Shown: positions 8,857 to 21,211, numbered from the stretch's first letter. The stretch: 64,000 nt of DNA from Dichetophora obliterata (GCA_963920525.1 OY986438.1:72548346-72612345); one strand, 5' to 3'. Notes: generated by a model not told the origin, from the letters alone. Translations and numbers: made by a program.

Positions 8857-11312
8857 TGTAAGGAACAAAATTTTGTGTAAATTTTCTCCCACATGTGTCC
8901 TTACTTCACCACTTACCTTTTTTCTAGACTTGCCGCAGCTGGCGACTGGGTCGCTCACTCGACCGAAAGAGCGAAATAAGAATCCCACTAGGACCGCCGA
9001 CCATGGAGCTCAGAGAGAATAAATTTCTTACTCATTTTTATTTTATAATCAAGGAAAACATTCGGTAAATTAAGAATGTTTTACCTACTTCACGATTGAA
9101 TGACATAAAATGCACTTCATACTCATTCAAATGTGTATCTAAAATTTAGAATTTTAAGTTTAATAATAATAAATTTTAAGAATACAATTTAAATTTATAT
9201 AAAAATTTATCATAAAATATATGATAACCAGTAGCCAATAAGAATACTAAGGAAAGTTAAAATGAATAAATCATAGATTGAATTATGAAAATCAATATTA
9301 TGGATTTTCATTTATGAAGGTACTGGTCGTGGGACATATCCCTTAGGAAAACGTTTAAAGAATCTTAAAATAACCAAATAAGCAAGGCTACGCATTATAT
9401 TATATTATACCAAGATGATTAGCTAGGATAGGAAAGCATAGAATCAACACGGGGCCTCAAAGACGATCATTCATAAGGCCAAAGAGCAGACCTGATCAAT
9501 CACTTCCACAGGGTCATGTGTGGGTAGATTCCTACAGGGGTGATGCTCTTGTTTATACTCGTTTTATATATTTTATTTTTTTTGTTTTTCATGTACCATG
9601 GCGATAACGGGCATCGAAACCACACGCCAGGCAACTAGCGAGAGTAACAAAGGAAAGCTAAACCAACGAACGGGAACATCACGCGATAATTCGAGAAGTC
9701 TCCAAACAAAGAAGAAGACTGCTGGTTATAAAAGGGCCAACGAAGAGTAAATCTGGATGAGTTGTGTTTCAAGTGTACGCGAGTGAAGACAAAACCAAAC
9801 AATAGTTTTCGTTGGTGGCAGAAAGTTCTGCCCACACCAACCAGCAGCGACATCAACAGCAGCAGAGTTGGAGATAGGACTCGTTAGCGACAGTGAACGC
9901 GGCCGTACCAACCAGCAGCGACGCTAACATATATATAGTGGAAAGGAGAGGCCGACGCCGACAGCGTCGACTGATTGCGTCAACGTACCTGGAGGAAAGT
10001 GAACGTCGACGTCAGCGTAGTGGCCGTGGAGGATCGCCAGCTAATTCCCTAACGACGAGCGTGAAAGTACGACAACAGCGCAGGAGATTCTGAACACCAT
10101 TAAAGTATCCTTGATATATATATTACATACATGCATTAATTAAAATACGGACGGTGGGTAAGTGTGGGCCTCCCGAGGGGCTTAAAATGAAGTAGTCTGG
10201 ACCAAACCGCGGTAAAGGGAAACAGTGAGATCGAGAGAGTGAAGAAAGTGATTTAATCAAAGTGACAATAGTGACGCGAACGCGGTAAACTTAAGTGGAC
10301 GGACGGGCTAATGTGGGCAGAACCGCACCCGGACGTTTCACTTCTCGGCGTTATTACGAAGAGCTCCCTCAGAGCCGATAACGTGATACAATTGTAGGGT
10401 ACTGACATTGTGAACTGAGGACGGGCTAATGTGGGCAGAACCGCACCCGTTCAAGGTCACCATCATCCCTTTCGGGAACAGGACATCGATACGACGAGAC
10501 AGTTCGTGCTAACGGACCAGATATCACTAGGTACTCGATTTGGCAAGGTTGAAGTTAAGATCTGGGATAATGTGGGCAGAACCGCACCCAGCCTTGACTT
10601 TGAGGTTGTAAACCGAGGAGAGTACTTCGTGAGCGACGAACGTGAACGGAGACCCCACTAATAGTAGTGCATGCTTGTCAATAACATATTCACCAAATCC
10701 ACAAACGAAGGACGATATCACTGTGAACCTACAAATACCGCTCGGGAGTGCCCCCCATACTTACCCACCGCCTCATAAAATTTTACATTTATATTTGATT
10801 AAAATAGTTGAAAGTATTTACTATAGTACGTCTAAATTGTTTGAAATGTAGACTACAGGTTGGTTAGAGACTTTCCTTGTACATTTGAGTAGTGAGACCA
10901 CGAAATTCAGTAAATATTTCATGAGCAAACATTGCATAATACAGTAATACTTTATGTATTTCCATAAATACAGTAAATTGAGTAAGAATGCATAATAAGA
11001 TTTTGTGAATCACTCGACTACATATTAATTTATATATTTTAGTTTTTTTTTTAAGTTATATATTTTCCTGTATCATTCGGGAAAATCTACCCACAATTAG
11101 GCACTTGTGGTCCACCTTCAGTGCGACCAAATAGGGTTAAGTCATCCATGTTAGAGGTAAGCGTATTTAGACTTTGTTGAATAAAATATCAAGTTCCGAG
11201 ACCGGTGAATTTTATTTGGTGCCCGTTTCCAGAAAAGAAACGTAAGTACAAATTCTTGTACCGAACCCTGGTTCCGGCGAGCGAATCCTCGGCCGGAAAA
11301 AGGGTCGTTACA
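8857..11312 (+). repeat. 3' LTR, complete, 2456 bp
   Basis: It begins TGTAA after the polypurine tract and ends TTACA, giving a 5-bp terminal inverted repeat. It repeats all elements of the 5' LTR at +9022: TATA box 9727, three hairpin repeats from 10303, AATAAA 11180. The host flank starts GGAACTTAG at 11313. Confidence 0.97.
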
Positions 11313-12589
11313 GGAACTTAGTTGTTCTGATAGTTCTACTATTTTTCTCTTAACGCTGTTATTGTCATATTATTTTGTTTTAGCGAACTGAATTCGTTCA
11401 CTACTTGCTGTAAATTTTCGGAGTTGGGTACAATTTTTCCAATAAGTTTTTTAAATCAGCGAATGTTAACGGCCAGTTTGAACGTCCAAGCATGCTGCGT
11501 ACTTGTGTACTCAATTATAAACATATTTAACGAAAAGATCTCTATCTTACTCTTTTACTTAGTCATGCAATTATTCTGATTGCACACAAAAACGCTTCAA
11601 ACCACTATAGTGCCCTTTAAATATTTGTAGGGCAATATACCTACTACATTAATATCGACATCGACATTTTTGGCAAAATTTCTTCTTCCTCTAAAATGTT
11701 TGATAAATTTAAGTCTTCAATAACTATTTCTTTAAAATTTTTCGTATTACTCTTTATGCACAAATTATTTATTATAATTATTTAAATTTGTCTAGTATTA
11801 AAATGTTACTTTTAATTGTTTCCATATATCAATTTTAATAATAGATTATTAAGCATATATTTTAATTCTATGGAACTCCCTGTGGTAGTGCCAATATATA
11901 GAACATGTGTTAACGAAAGAAAGTAAACAAAATAAAACGAGGAACTAAGTGACGTTTAAGTTCGTGAATGAAAATAAGCCGATCGCATGTACGTAAAATG
12001 AATATAAAAAAATTTTGTTAAAAATATATCAAAGTAAGTTGAGTTTCATAAATTAAATTGTTTTTATTGTGTTAAAATACGTACAATTAAAGTGTGTATA
12101 GTGTTTAAAAACAAATATATATGGTTTGTTTTTATTGCAGCATGCAAAAGCGAAAAAGAAAAATAACCCAAATAATATGAGTGCAGATTTTTTCTTCTTG
12201 TGTACAAAAAAATATATAAAAAGAAAAAATGTGTGTATGTGAGTGTTTTTATTAAATTTTTTTATGTTTTAACGTTATTAGTTAGCTTAGTAACTACAAT
12301 GTTTAATTTTTTTTAAAATGCTGCTTCTAAATAATATAAAGGAAAAATGGATTTAGTTTTATAAAAAATTTAGTGTTAGAATGCTTTTCATGTTTTTTTT
12401 TTTCATAATTAAAATTAATAAATATTTTAAAAGTTCAAATTAACAAGAGAAATCAATAAAAAAATTTGTTCATCGTTGTTTTAGTATTTAGTGTTGTTGT
12501 TGCATCGGCTGCTTCTTATATAGTTGATTTTTGTTTATTGTTGATTTTGCTTTTGTTGTTGATGTTGTTCTTTTCTTACTTCTTCAGTA
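11313..12589 (+). other. No gene recognised (AT-rich host flank)
   Basis: The sequence is simple A/T-rich DNA with short reading frames only. There are no inverted termini, no tRNA-like sequence and no coding bias on either strand. Confidence 0.6.
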
Positions 12590-12930
12590 TATAATTCCCG
12601 TCGGTACTCAACATAAATAAGCGACGGTTGGAATTTCGGTGCGTTCACGACACCGCTCATTGTGTTTTGCCGTCCGCATCAGATTTTGGTCCGTGTTTGG
12701 CAGGATCGCTATGTAGTGTTTGACGCGAGTATTTAATTTTATGCGCGGTTTACGCGGTTTATTAGTTTTTCTGCGTTTTTAAAGTAATTCGCGTTTATTG
12801 TTTTTGCCAGCGCTTAATAACGCTCTTGGCCTGTTTATAAAACAAAATTTCTAGTGCACCGTCACTCGTAAGTGCATTCAGGCGCTAGAAATAAAATAAG
12901 GAGCAATTTGTTTAATGCTGAACACTTAAG
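12590..12930 (+). promoter_or_regulatory. Possible promoter / 5' non-coding exon (CpG-richer island)
   Basis: This stretch stands out by higher GC and CpG content in an AT-rich flank. Plus-strand initiator-like motifs (CTCATTG at about 12655, CATCAGATT at about 12677) precede a strong splice-donor match CACTC|GTAAGTG near 12866. No ORF accompanies it, as in 5' UTR exons of fly developmental genes. It could equally be an old repeat. Confidence 0.25.
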
Positions 12931-14214
12931 TGATTTTATTTTTAAAATTTGCAAGGCTTATAAACTAAAGTAACAGGGCTTTTTAACTTAAAAAATAAAT
13001 ATATATCCTAGTTAAACAAATATCTTACATAATTAAAGTGCATCAGCATTAGCTTATATATACATAAAGTGCTCTGACCTAATTGTTGTCACATAATTAA
13101 ACAAGTAATATTAATAATGATTATGTGTTTGTTTTGTTTGTTTGTTATAATGTGTGCATAAATGTGTTTAGGCTATGTTTATTGCTATGCACTATAGGAA
13201 CTTTAACCATTTCTTCTGGCTAAAATTCGAAAAATGGACACATCGTTATAACTTTTTCTGGCTGTCTGTAATGTGGTAGAGACATTTTGTAATATAAAAG
13301 TTTCCATGCCCACATATGCTATAATGAAAGGAGATTGCCTGATATTGAATTTTTTGAATGAACTAAAATATGAACAAATATCATAATTAAAGAATTTAAA
13401 CTGAAAAGAACACATGCAAAATTTATTAAATGACGTTTAATAAATGACTTCAGTATCAAGCTTCAAATAATCAATTAAATCATACTATGGGCTATTTCGC
13501 CAAAAGTTCCTATTTACTTGTCCTCACAGTTTTGAGTGATCAAAAAACAATTTTTGTTACTTTAAAATACTCCATGTAATAAAAAGTCATTAAAAAATTA
13601 ATTTTTCAGGTGGAAATGTTCAAAGTAGTCCTGTAGTCCTGTCATTCCTGTAACATGTCCTCGATCAATATTATAACAATTCAAAGAGTGGAGCTTTTGA
13701 CATTTTTATTTCTACATGTTCTAGATGATAAGGTCAAACTATTTCTATACCGTGTGCATTTTCTGTCATTTTTAATAATTATAAACATTTTTTAGCATGA
13801 GTTTTATATACAAACTTTTTGTCCCTCGATTTTACTTTTTGAATTTCGCGCTTTTAGAAAGCAAAACTAAGAGACAAGTATCGTTTAAGCGCCCTCTTAG
13901 TGTGGCTTTTTACACTAGTTATATTGAAGTTTCAAAAATGTAACAGTGTTTTTGAGTGCGAAGCCGGTTTCATGATGATTTTCCTTGGATAATTTTGCAT
14001 CAAATCTTCTTTTTGTTGTATTTTACTGTTCAGAAAAATTTAGTTTGCGTCGTCCAGGTTTTACTTTGCTAGGCACAGGTAATGGTTTTACTGTTTTATA
14101 GTTAACTTAGCTTTTAGCCAAGTACGAGTATCATATTTCTTTTGAAACGTATCAACGTTTTTCAATTTTTTCCATTTTTTTTTTCAGCAATTTTCGACAA
14201 AAGTGTAGTAGTTT
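12931..14214 (+). other. No gene recognised
   Basis: AT-rich sequence with only short random frames. I see no repeat termini or coding similarity. Confidence 0.6.
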
Positions 14215-14596
14215 TTATTTTATTTTTTATTTATTTTATTAATTTATTTATAATGGTGTACATTAAGACTTGGTCTTTTTTAGCACTACATAAGATGTGG
14301 ACAATAATATTTAAAAAGTAGCTTAAAACTAACATCAGATAAAAACTGTTTACAACAACAATAAATCAACAATAAATTATGATATGAAAACGATATTAAA
14401 AGACTTGCAAGGATTTAAACAAATTAAATAAAATAGTTAATCGATTGTATATAATGATCTCAGTGGCTATATATTACTATAGAACGCAACTAGAAGGAGG
14501 TATTTTACAGAGAGAGAGAGATAAAGCTAGTATTTGAGCACAGATAAGATGAGAAAACTAGTATAGAAAAAGAAACATTGTTTTATTGGTTTAAAG

Positions 14597-16790
14597 CAGT
14601 GTCGGGCAGCTTTGCACACTTGAGATTGTGTTTGTGCAGTAAAATATGTATTTATCTCACCCACAGAACGATCAAAGCTTCAGTGTTCAAGCGAATGTCA
14701 AGCATTTTTATTTTTAGAAAATAAGGGCATGGCGCGGCAACAAAGAGTTAAAATTAAAAAATATGCATAACAAGGCATTACGATAATTTGCATGGCCAAT
14801 ATAAGGTAATTGTGGGGCACGCTATGGAGAAATTAATTAATTATTTAAAAGCGACATGTCCACATATCATATCATATAGTGATCAGTTCCAAAAACGTAT
14901 AATGAAAGCATCTTATGCTGTCAGATTAGCCTTGGCAAAACACAAAAAGCAACATAAGCCCAATACAAACATATTTGTTTTTTACTATTAGCAGGCCTTT
15001 TTACATTTCCGTCTGCTTATCTGTATTTCACATTATTCGTCTGTCGGTCTGATTCCTTTTGACATTCCGTCCACTACTTATTAATTTAATTTCGCAATAC
15101 AATTTCGAGCAAAAAATATTCCATTATGCCTAGTAAGATTTAGCACTACTTTGTTTTCAGTGTGAGCTTTAAAGCGCTCATTAATACATACTCAAGATGA
15201 GAAAGTATAGGTGTGCAAAGCTGCCCGACACTGCTTTAAACTGGTTTAAAGCTTTAAACTAGTTTATGTGTGCAAAGCTGCCCGACACTGCTTTAAACTG
15301 CTTTAAACTGGTTTAAAGCAGTGTCGGGCAGCTTTGCACACCTATAAACTAGTTTAAAGCTTTAAACCAGTTTAAAGCAGTGTCGGGCAGCTTTGCACAC
15401 CTATACTTTCTCATCTTGAGTATGTATTAATGAGCGCTTTAAAGCTCACACTGAAAACAAAGTAGTGCTAAATCTTACTAGGCATAATGGAATATTTTTT
15501 GCTCGAAATTGTATTGCGAAATTAAATTAATAAGTAGTGGACGGAATGTCAAAAGGAATCAGACCGACAGACGAATAATGTGAAATACAGATAAGCAGAC
15601 GGAAATGTAAAAAGGCCTGCTAATAGTAAAAAACAAATATGTTTGTATTGGGCTTATGTTGCTTTTTGTGTTTTGCCAAGGCTAATCTGACAGCATAAGA
15701 TGCTTTCATTATACGTTTTTGGAACTGATCACTATATGATATGATATGTGGACATGTCGCTTTTAAATAATTAATTAATTTCTCCATAGCGTGCCCCACA
15801 ATTTTGCACACCTATACTTTCTCATCTTGAGTATGTATTAATGAGCGCTTTAAAGCTCACACTGAAAACAAAATAGTGCTAAAGCGCTTTTTGCAGAAAT
15901 TTTACTAGGCATTTTTTTGCTCGGATTTGTATTGCGAGATTAAATTAATAAGTAGTGGACGGAATGTCAAAAGGAAACAGACCGACAGAGGGATAATGTG
16001 AGATACAGATAAGCAGACGGAAATGTAAAAAGGCCTGCTAATAGTAAAAAACAAATATGTTTTTTTGTGTGCTTATGCTGCTTATTGTGATTTGCCAAGG
16101 CCAAAATGACAGCGTAAGATGCTTTCATTATACGTACTTGGAACTGAGCACTATATGATATGATATGTGGACATGCCGCTTTTAATTAAATAATTAATTT
16201 CTCCATCGCATGCCCCACAATTACCTTATATTGGCCATGCAAATTATCGTAATGCCTTGTATTGCATAATTGTTTTAATTTTACCTCTTTGATGAGCGAC
16301 ATGCCGTTATTTTCTAAAAATAAAAAATTTTCCCATACTTCCAAAAATTTTGCATACATAAAATTTTATTCAGTGTAATCTTACGTTATATCTGTGTCGA
16401 TGAGCAATAACAGCTTAAGTGTTATTTCAAAGTTTCCAGAAATCTTGCTTCAAAGTTTTCAATCGCCATATAAGTTATATGAAAGGGTCTTTCGTTTTTT
16501 CGTCATATCTTTGGCTAGGGTCATCAAAGAAGTTCTAGATTTTGTGGGTTCATAATGATATATACGTGGAACACAACTATATCAATAACTCAGTTCTGTC
16601 TTAAATCGACTTAAGCTATTATAGCTTATAGACACAGATATAATATAATATATTCAAGGAACACGCAAGCGCAGATTTTATCTGCTTGACATTCGCTTGA
16701 ACACTGAAGCTTTGATCGTTCTGTAGGTGAGATAAATACATATTTTACTGCACAAACACAATCTCAAGTGTGCAAAGCTGCCCGACACTG
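14597..16790 (+). mobile_element. hAT-like foldback element with 8-bp target duplication GTTTAAAG
   Basis: Terminal inverted repeats begin CAGTGTCGGGCAGCTTTGCA and extend over ~110 bp (14597 onward, and the inverse up to 16790). GTTTAAAG flanks both ends (14589-14596, 16791-16798). An 8-bp duplication and CAGTG ends fit hAT. A short frame present twice in opposite orientation (14830-14991, 15620-15781) contains ASYAVRLALAKHKKQHK, resembling the N-terminal part of hAT transposases. There is no complete transposase. Further copies of the terminal sequence lie inside at 15210-15400, so copies have inserted into one another. Confidence 0.85.
14808..15803. repeat. Near-perfect 491-bp inverted repeat with 12-bp spacer
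   Basis: The left arm 14808-15298 and right arm 15311-15803 appear nearly identical in inverse (I saw a 2-nt difference near the centre; the encoded short frames are identical). A third, diverged copy of the right arm follows directly at about 15804-16230 in the same orientation. A transcript across the palindrome would fold into a dsRNA of almost 500 bp. Confidence 0.9.
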
Positions 16791-16852
16791 GTTTAAAGTA
16801 TTGAAATAATTATAAATGGAATGTTTAAAAGTGGTTCGTGAAGTGATTTGTT

Positions 16853-17374
16853 TTAGAGAATTAGGTAATGCATTCCAAAGTCTAATGGCGCTGATGAAGA
16901 AGTATCTGCTACTATTGAGGTAGTTATACCTAGGAACAATAAGATTATGAGACCGGTGACTCTGGAAAAATTGAAGTTTTTAAAAAAAAAATGAGTGTGC
17001 ATAAGATTGTACAAGAATAAAATGTTGCGGATGTACATATACTCAAGTAAACCACATCCCAGAATGCCTTTACTCCTTTGAGAGATATGATCAAATCGAC
17101 TGACCCCATATACATACCTAGCCGCACTATTGATTGCAACTATAAGTTTATGCTGGGATTGTGAATCTAGCTGACTATAGACAACATCAAAGAAATTAAT
17201 ATGAGGCATTATTAATTGTACGACTAGTCTGCGCCGAGTTTCAAGAGGCATGAAGTTAGAGGACTTGCGTAAGTAACGTAAAGTCCCGTAAATTTTCCCT
17301 ATTGTGTTGTTTATATGGTCAGTACAGGTCAGCTTAGTGTTGATTATAAATACTAAGTTTTTTGCCTTTAACAC
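16853..17374 (-). pseudogene. Reverse transcriptase C-terminal region of a non-LTR element
   Basis: The 173-codon frame contains the thumb/C-terminal blocks of I/Jockey-type RT: HINNTIGKIYGTLRYLRKSS, QLIMPHINFFDVVYSQLD, INSAARYVYGVSRFDH. The RT catalytic motifs lie upstream and are lost. The last ~30 codons drift out of frame from the family pattern (a RLWNALP-like block is shifted), so this is a decayed fragment. The same blocks occur on the plus strand at about 45870-46360. Confidence 0.75.
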
Positions 17375-17490
17375 AAATTCGAGTTGCTGAGCTCCAATAT
17401 ATAAAGGAGGGATATCAACAAAGAATTATTATCCGTGCAAAATAAAAAAATGTAGTGATGCAGTAAGATTTTAAACCATTTAAAAAAAAA

Positions 17491-18610
17491 AATATTTTTG
17501 ATATTACTCTTGCCGTTTCAAAGTTAAAGCCTTTAAAAGTTTTTTCGTTGCCTGAAAATTTTTCGAATTTTAACAAGGCATTTTATTTCATTCAACAAAA
17601 TGTTCATTCAAGTTTAGTTCATTCATTTTAATAGTGTACATAAAAAATTGGTACCTCTGTCAGTGCCCTCGATACGCTCCACTGAATGACCTCAATTTAA
17701 TGAAGCAATTAGCTAGCTACAAGCGCTTTAATGAAACAGTTTCAAATGCCACGCTGAAAAGTTTTTTGTGGCACCCGTGGTACCTATCCGGGAAATTAGC
17801 TGCCTTAGTCTTAGCCTTTTTTGATGAGCGCATAGAAACCAAAACTTTGCGGTTAATGGTAAAAAGTATTAATACGCCAAATAATGAAAACGAGCTTGTA
17901 CAAGCCAAAACATGCCTAAAAGTAAGCAAATCCAAAATATTATATCTAAAGCCATTCTTTATTTTTTGAAGCCTGCAATATTTCAAATAATTTTTCAATG
18001 GGGTACAAACCTACCCAGAAGAATGGAAAAGCACCATACCGTTTCAGGAAGCAAAGCACATTATTCAACAATTGCAAGTAGTAAATGATGTCGCAGAACG
18101 TGGTATTGCCTTGGCAAGCAGTTACATCAGTCTCACAACTTCTGAAACAGACTTTCAAAATCTTTTACAAGGCATAGAGCCTTTGTAAGGAAAATATATG
18201 ATTTTTTAACCAAAAGTAAAGATTTTTCTTATTTTTTTATTTTTGATTTTTTTGTGGATTTGTTAGTAACCTGCGGAAAGAATACGTTTTTTTTTTCTAC
18301 TTCCTCGACTAGCTGATTATTAGATTAGGTTTTTGGATGCTCTTCGAAATCGTGTAGTTATCTGCTTTTATGTAACTTGAAAAATACACGTCTCATTTTT
18401 AATAAAGGCAAATTTACTGTAAAATGAAGGTCCCAAATAATTTTATGAACTAGTTCATAATAATGTTAACAGGTACCGATGCTTAAAAATGTTTACTATA
18501 TTTTGTTGAATGAAATAAAATGCCTTGTTAAAATTCGAAAAATTTTCAGGAAACGAAAAAGTTTTAAAGGCTTTCACTTTGAAACGGCTGGAGTAATATC
18601 AAAAATATTT
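17491..18610 (+). mobile_element. Inverted-repeat element of unknown class, copy 1
   Basis: A ~110-bp block at 17491-17610 (including CCTTGTTAAAATTCG in inverse) is reverse-repeated at 18498-18610. The sequence beyond the right arm (18611-18835) reappears at 41790-41995, where another inverted pair (about 41000-41165 and 41780-41920) is found, so this is a repeated family. Exact ends and target duplication were not found. Confidence 0.55.
17634..18188 (+). pseudogene. Transposon-associated protein relic (VVNDVAERGIA motif)
   Basis: Two frames between the inverted arms look coding. One contains KRFNETVSNATLKSF, WYLSGKLAAL and FFDERIETKTLRLMV. After a frameshift near 17960, a second contains VVNDVAERGIALASSYIS and ends at TAA 18186. 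I recall this combination from repetitive insect proteins of unassigned function. The relic is broken by the shift and probably internally shortened. Confidence 0.45.
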
Positions 18611-18831
18611 AATTTTAAATTGCTTAGAATTTTACCATTATTCAAACTGCAAACCTTTTTTCATTTTGATGGAATTTTTAAAAGTTATGAAGCGTTTTTA
18701 AAAAATGTACGCAAATTTTACGAAAAAATGCAATATGTGACACCCAAATGACATACAAATTTGCCAAAACTTCTGATTTATGTACATTAAAGTAAAGTTT
18801 GGACATCTTTCTTTCGAAATGACGACTCAAA

Positions 18832-19125
18832 AACCTCACAGGTCACTGTATGGCGGCAGCCCACGCGAGGAAGCTGGGCATCACCACGGATGACAGCTGC
18901 AGGCAGTGCAAGGAACCAGGCACGGTGAAGACTCTGGAGCACCTATTATGCACATGCCCCGCCCTACTTAGATCGAGACAGACTAGGCTCATCGACCTTC
19001 CTATTACTAAAAGATGTATAAATAGTATCTCTGGAATCCCTCTTAAGATTTGCGAATTCAACGCTAATCTATACAGACTTCAACTAAACACAAAGGTTCC
19101 CGAGTTCGAGTCGCCATCTTATCGT
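18832..19125 (+). pseudogene. Non-LTR retrotransposon RNase H / zinc-knuckle 3' end
   Basis: From NLTGHCMAAAHARKLGI the frame runs into CRQCKEPGTVKTLEHLLCTC and then PALLRSR. This is the LTGH-...-C..C...H...C end found after RNase H in I/LOA/R1-type elements. Everything upstream is lost. The frame stays open to 19263 but resemblance stops near 19125. Confidence 0.7.
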
Positions 19126-20104
19126 GAACAATTGACAAATTTTATGCCTATTCTTGTTCAAAGTTTTTTGTGTTCATGGTTCGTGGTCATCTTCAAAAAA
19201 AATATTCACAAACTAATCAGTCTTATTATCATTTTGCTTTTTTTACTCTTTTGCTGTTTGTAGTCAGTATTTTGTCACTCTAATTTGGACTTTAAGTTTA
19301 ACTTTATTGGTGCTGCTGTGAAGTGGTTTCTTACCCTTTTCTCGCTGTTTCTAATAACACAGCTCCGTCGTCAAAGTTAACTCCAACTAAAGAAGGTGAG
19401 ATTGCTTCTTTTTATTTTAATGGACATAAAGGCACTTTTATGGCATACATTGCTACGGTAGTAAGTGATGAGAGCGATCAATTCGATTACTGTGTTGAAA
19501 CTTTTGATTAATTTAGATATTAAATTAGTCCTGGAACTTTCCAAGGTTATGGCCGCTGCAAAATTGGCTTTAAGGATGGTGAATCTGCAAATATGTTTGT
19601 AAAGGACTCTCGTCTCGAAGAACTTGGTTATCAAGCAAAAATCTTATATCATTTTGTCTAGTTGATATTATCTTTGATATACCAAGTTGTTGATGAGTTA
19701 AGCGAATTCCGATTCCTATTGTAAAATAAATAAGGGTAGGAACGAAAAGCAGAGACAATGCTGACGTAAGAATACCTACTTTAAGGAACTCGAGATCCCA
19801 AATGAAATCATATATTCGGTAATTCCGGTTAAATATTTCATTCCTTTCACTCAATGGTATCTTTGTTTTCGGTTTAATCATTTCGCTCAGCATTGCAAGC
19901 AAAATCAGGCCTCTTTGTCGAAATTGCTTCAGTATTCATGGGCAAACGGAAAATTGTAATCAATAATAAAATGCTCTAGTTGTAAATTGTTGAGCAGCTA
20001 CAAAATTTAAAAGTGTGTTCCATAATAGATTCCTTGTCTGGATTTACCCCTAGTTAGTTAGTTTGTTGTGAGCCCATGTGCACCGCGACCCATAGGATCT
20101 ATTG
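19126..20104 (+). other. No gene recognised; degraded repeat DNA
   Basis: A frame at 19400-19510 (FYFNGHKGTFMAYIATVV) looks faintly like a transposon protein C-terminus, and the opposite strand has a 110-codon frame without known features. Neither is convincing. Near 20030-20105 the sequence resembles the 3' UTR of the next, minus-strand non-LTR element. Confidence 0.4.
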
Positions 20105-21211
20105 TACGTGCCCTTGTTTAACTATCTAGATTTAGGCTTTTGATAAGTTTTAGCACTGTTTCTGGCTTGGTGTTCCAAATTGTTGATGGGGGCACTACTA
20201 TCTCTCCAGAGTGGAGACGTCTTAGACCACAGATTGCCAGACATTTATATAGAATGTGTTCCGGAGTTTCTTTCTCTTCCTCGCATAGTCTGCAGACATC
20301 TGATTCAGATAGAAACATCTTTTTAAGATGGTATCTGAGTGAACAGTGACCTATGAAATAGCTATTTAGAATTCTGAGGTCAGATTTGGTTAGCTTAAGT
20401 AAATCTTTGGATTTAGCTTTACTGGGAGTTTAGAATTTCTTAGCTTCCCTCTATCTACTAGTGTCGTTCCAGTGGCACTGAAATTTTTTATTTTCCCCAT
20501 ATTCTGATTTTTTTTCCAGAATGTAGCCTTTAGCCAGGCTACAGAATAGTTTGGGTCCAATAAGAGTTCGAGACGCTCCTCGTTTGGCAAGACAATCCGT
20601 CCTTTCCTTGCCCTCGAAACCCTCGTGCACTGGATCCCACCACCGCTCTTTTTATTTATTTTGTCAAAGCGTGATTAATAGGTCGACACAATAGGATTCT
20701 TGATTCAAGCTCTTAGGCTTGCAGAGCTTTTAAAGCCGCGTAACTATCTGAGAGTATGTGAATGTGTGCTCCCTTGGAGTTTCTGCGGAGACATTACCTG
20801 ATACATACTTCAATGGCATATACCTCCGCCTGAAATATGGTCGGCGTGTATACCATTTGAAGAGCTTTTTGGAAATAAGGACCGTATATCCCCGCTCCCG
20901 TTACTCCATATTCAAGTTTTGACCCATCAGTATACCATATCTGTGAGCCAGGATCAACTGTGAAGCTATCACTCATCCAGAGTTGCCTATTGGGTATGAC
21001 GACCCTGTAGAGTTTCAAGATGCTTACCTTCGACAGCATCCTTTCTAGGATTTTCAGAAACGGGTTATTTTCGAAGGTTTTAAGTATCTGAATATGGCCC
21101 GTAAAGTTCCCTGCTTTTTTTTGGATTGGCCCGGAGGTATGAATCTTCCAAAGATACATATACGCCCAACCTATACGCATGCACGATTTACATTCTAGAT
21201 CCTGCCCGGAT
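20105..21211 (-). pseudogene. Non-LTR retrotransposon RNase H region and 3' end (minus)
   Basis: In minus-strand order the frames contain WYTDGSKLEYGVTGAGIYG (first RNase H Asp), FQAEVYAIEVC (Glu), IHILSDSYAALK (second Asp), GHCSLRYHLKKM, and CRLCEEEKETPEHILYKC, ending at a stop near 20118. At least three frame changes separate them. The RNase H core is thus complete in order but disrupted. Upstream coding is cut at 21212 by insertion of the hAT element; the remainder should resume at 24743. Confidence 0.8.

Larger units (their letters stand above)
1..11312 (+). mobile_element. Ty3/gypsy LTR retrotransposon, nearly full length, structurally intact
   Basis: Order seen: 5' LTR (its first ~166 bp lie left of the window), lysine-tRNA primer binding site, leader, gag, pol (PR-RT-RNase H-IN), hairpin-rich 3' region, polypurine tract, 3' LTR. 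The two LTRs are offset by exactly 9022 bp and I found only three mismatches over 2290 bp (220 A/G, 1788 A/G, 2283 A/T), so the insertion is recent. Both ORFs are open and carry the expected catalytic residues, so the copy may be competent. Very long LTRs plus a tRNA-Lys primer recall the Osvaldo/Ulysses group of fly elements; that assignment is inference. No env-like ORF is present. The target-site duplication cannot be checked because the left flank is outside the window. Confidence 0.96.
14215..17425 (-). mobile_element. Non-LTR retrotransposon 3' fragment (minus), split by a hAT-like element
   Basis: Read on the minus strand, RT C-terminal coding (17425 to 16799) continues, after removal of 14597-16790 and one GTTTAAAG copy, into a 3' UTR. 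That UTR ends in GTACACCATTATAAATAAAT followed by TAAA-rich repeats near 14215. Such tails are typical of I/Jockey-group elements. The 5' part is missing. Confidence 0.7.

Noticed and set aside
12203..13415. Short minus-strand frames in the AT-rich flank
   Set aside because: No domains, no codon bias, no splice-supported extension.
14788..15811. Two separate host genes with identical 60-codon frames
   Set aside because: They are the two arms of one palindrome in a mobile element, so not independent genes.
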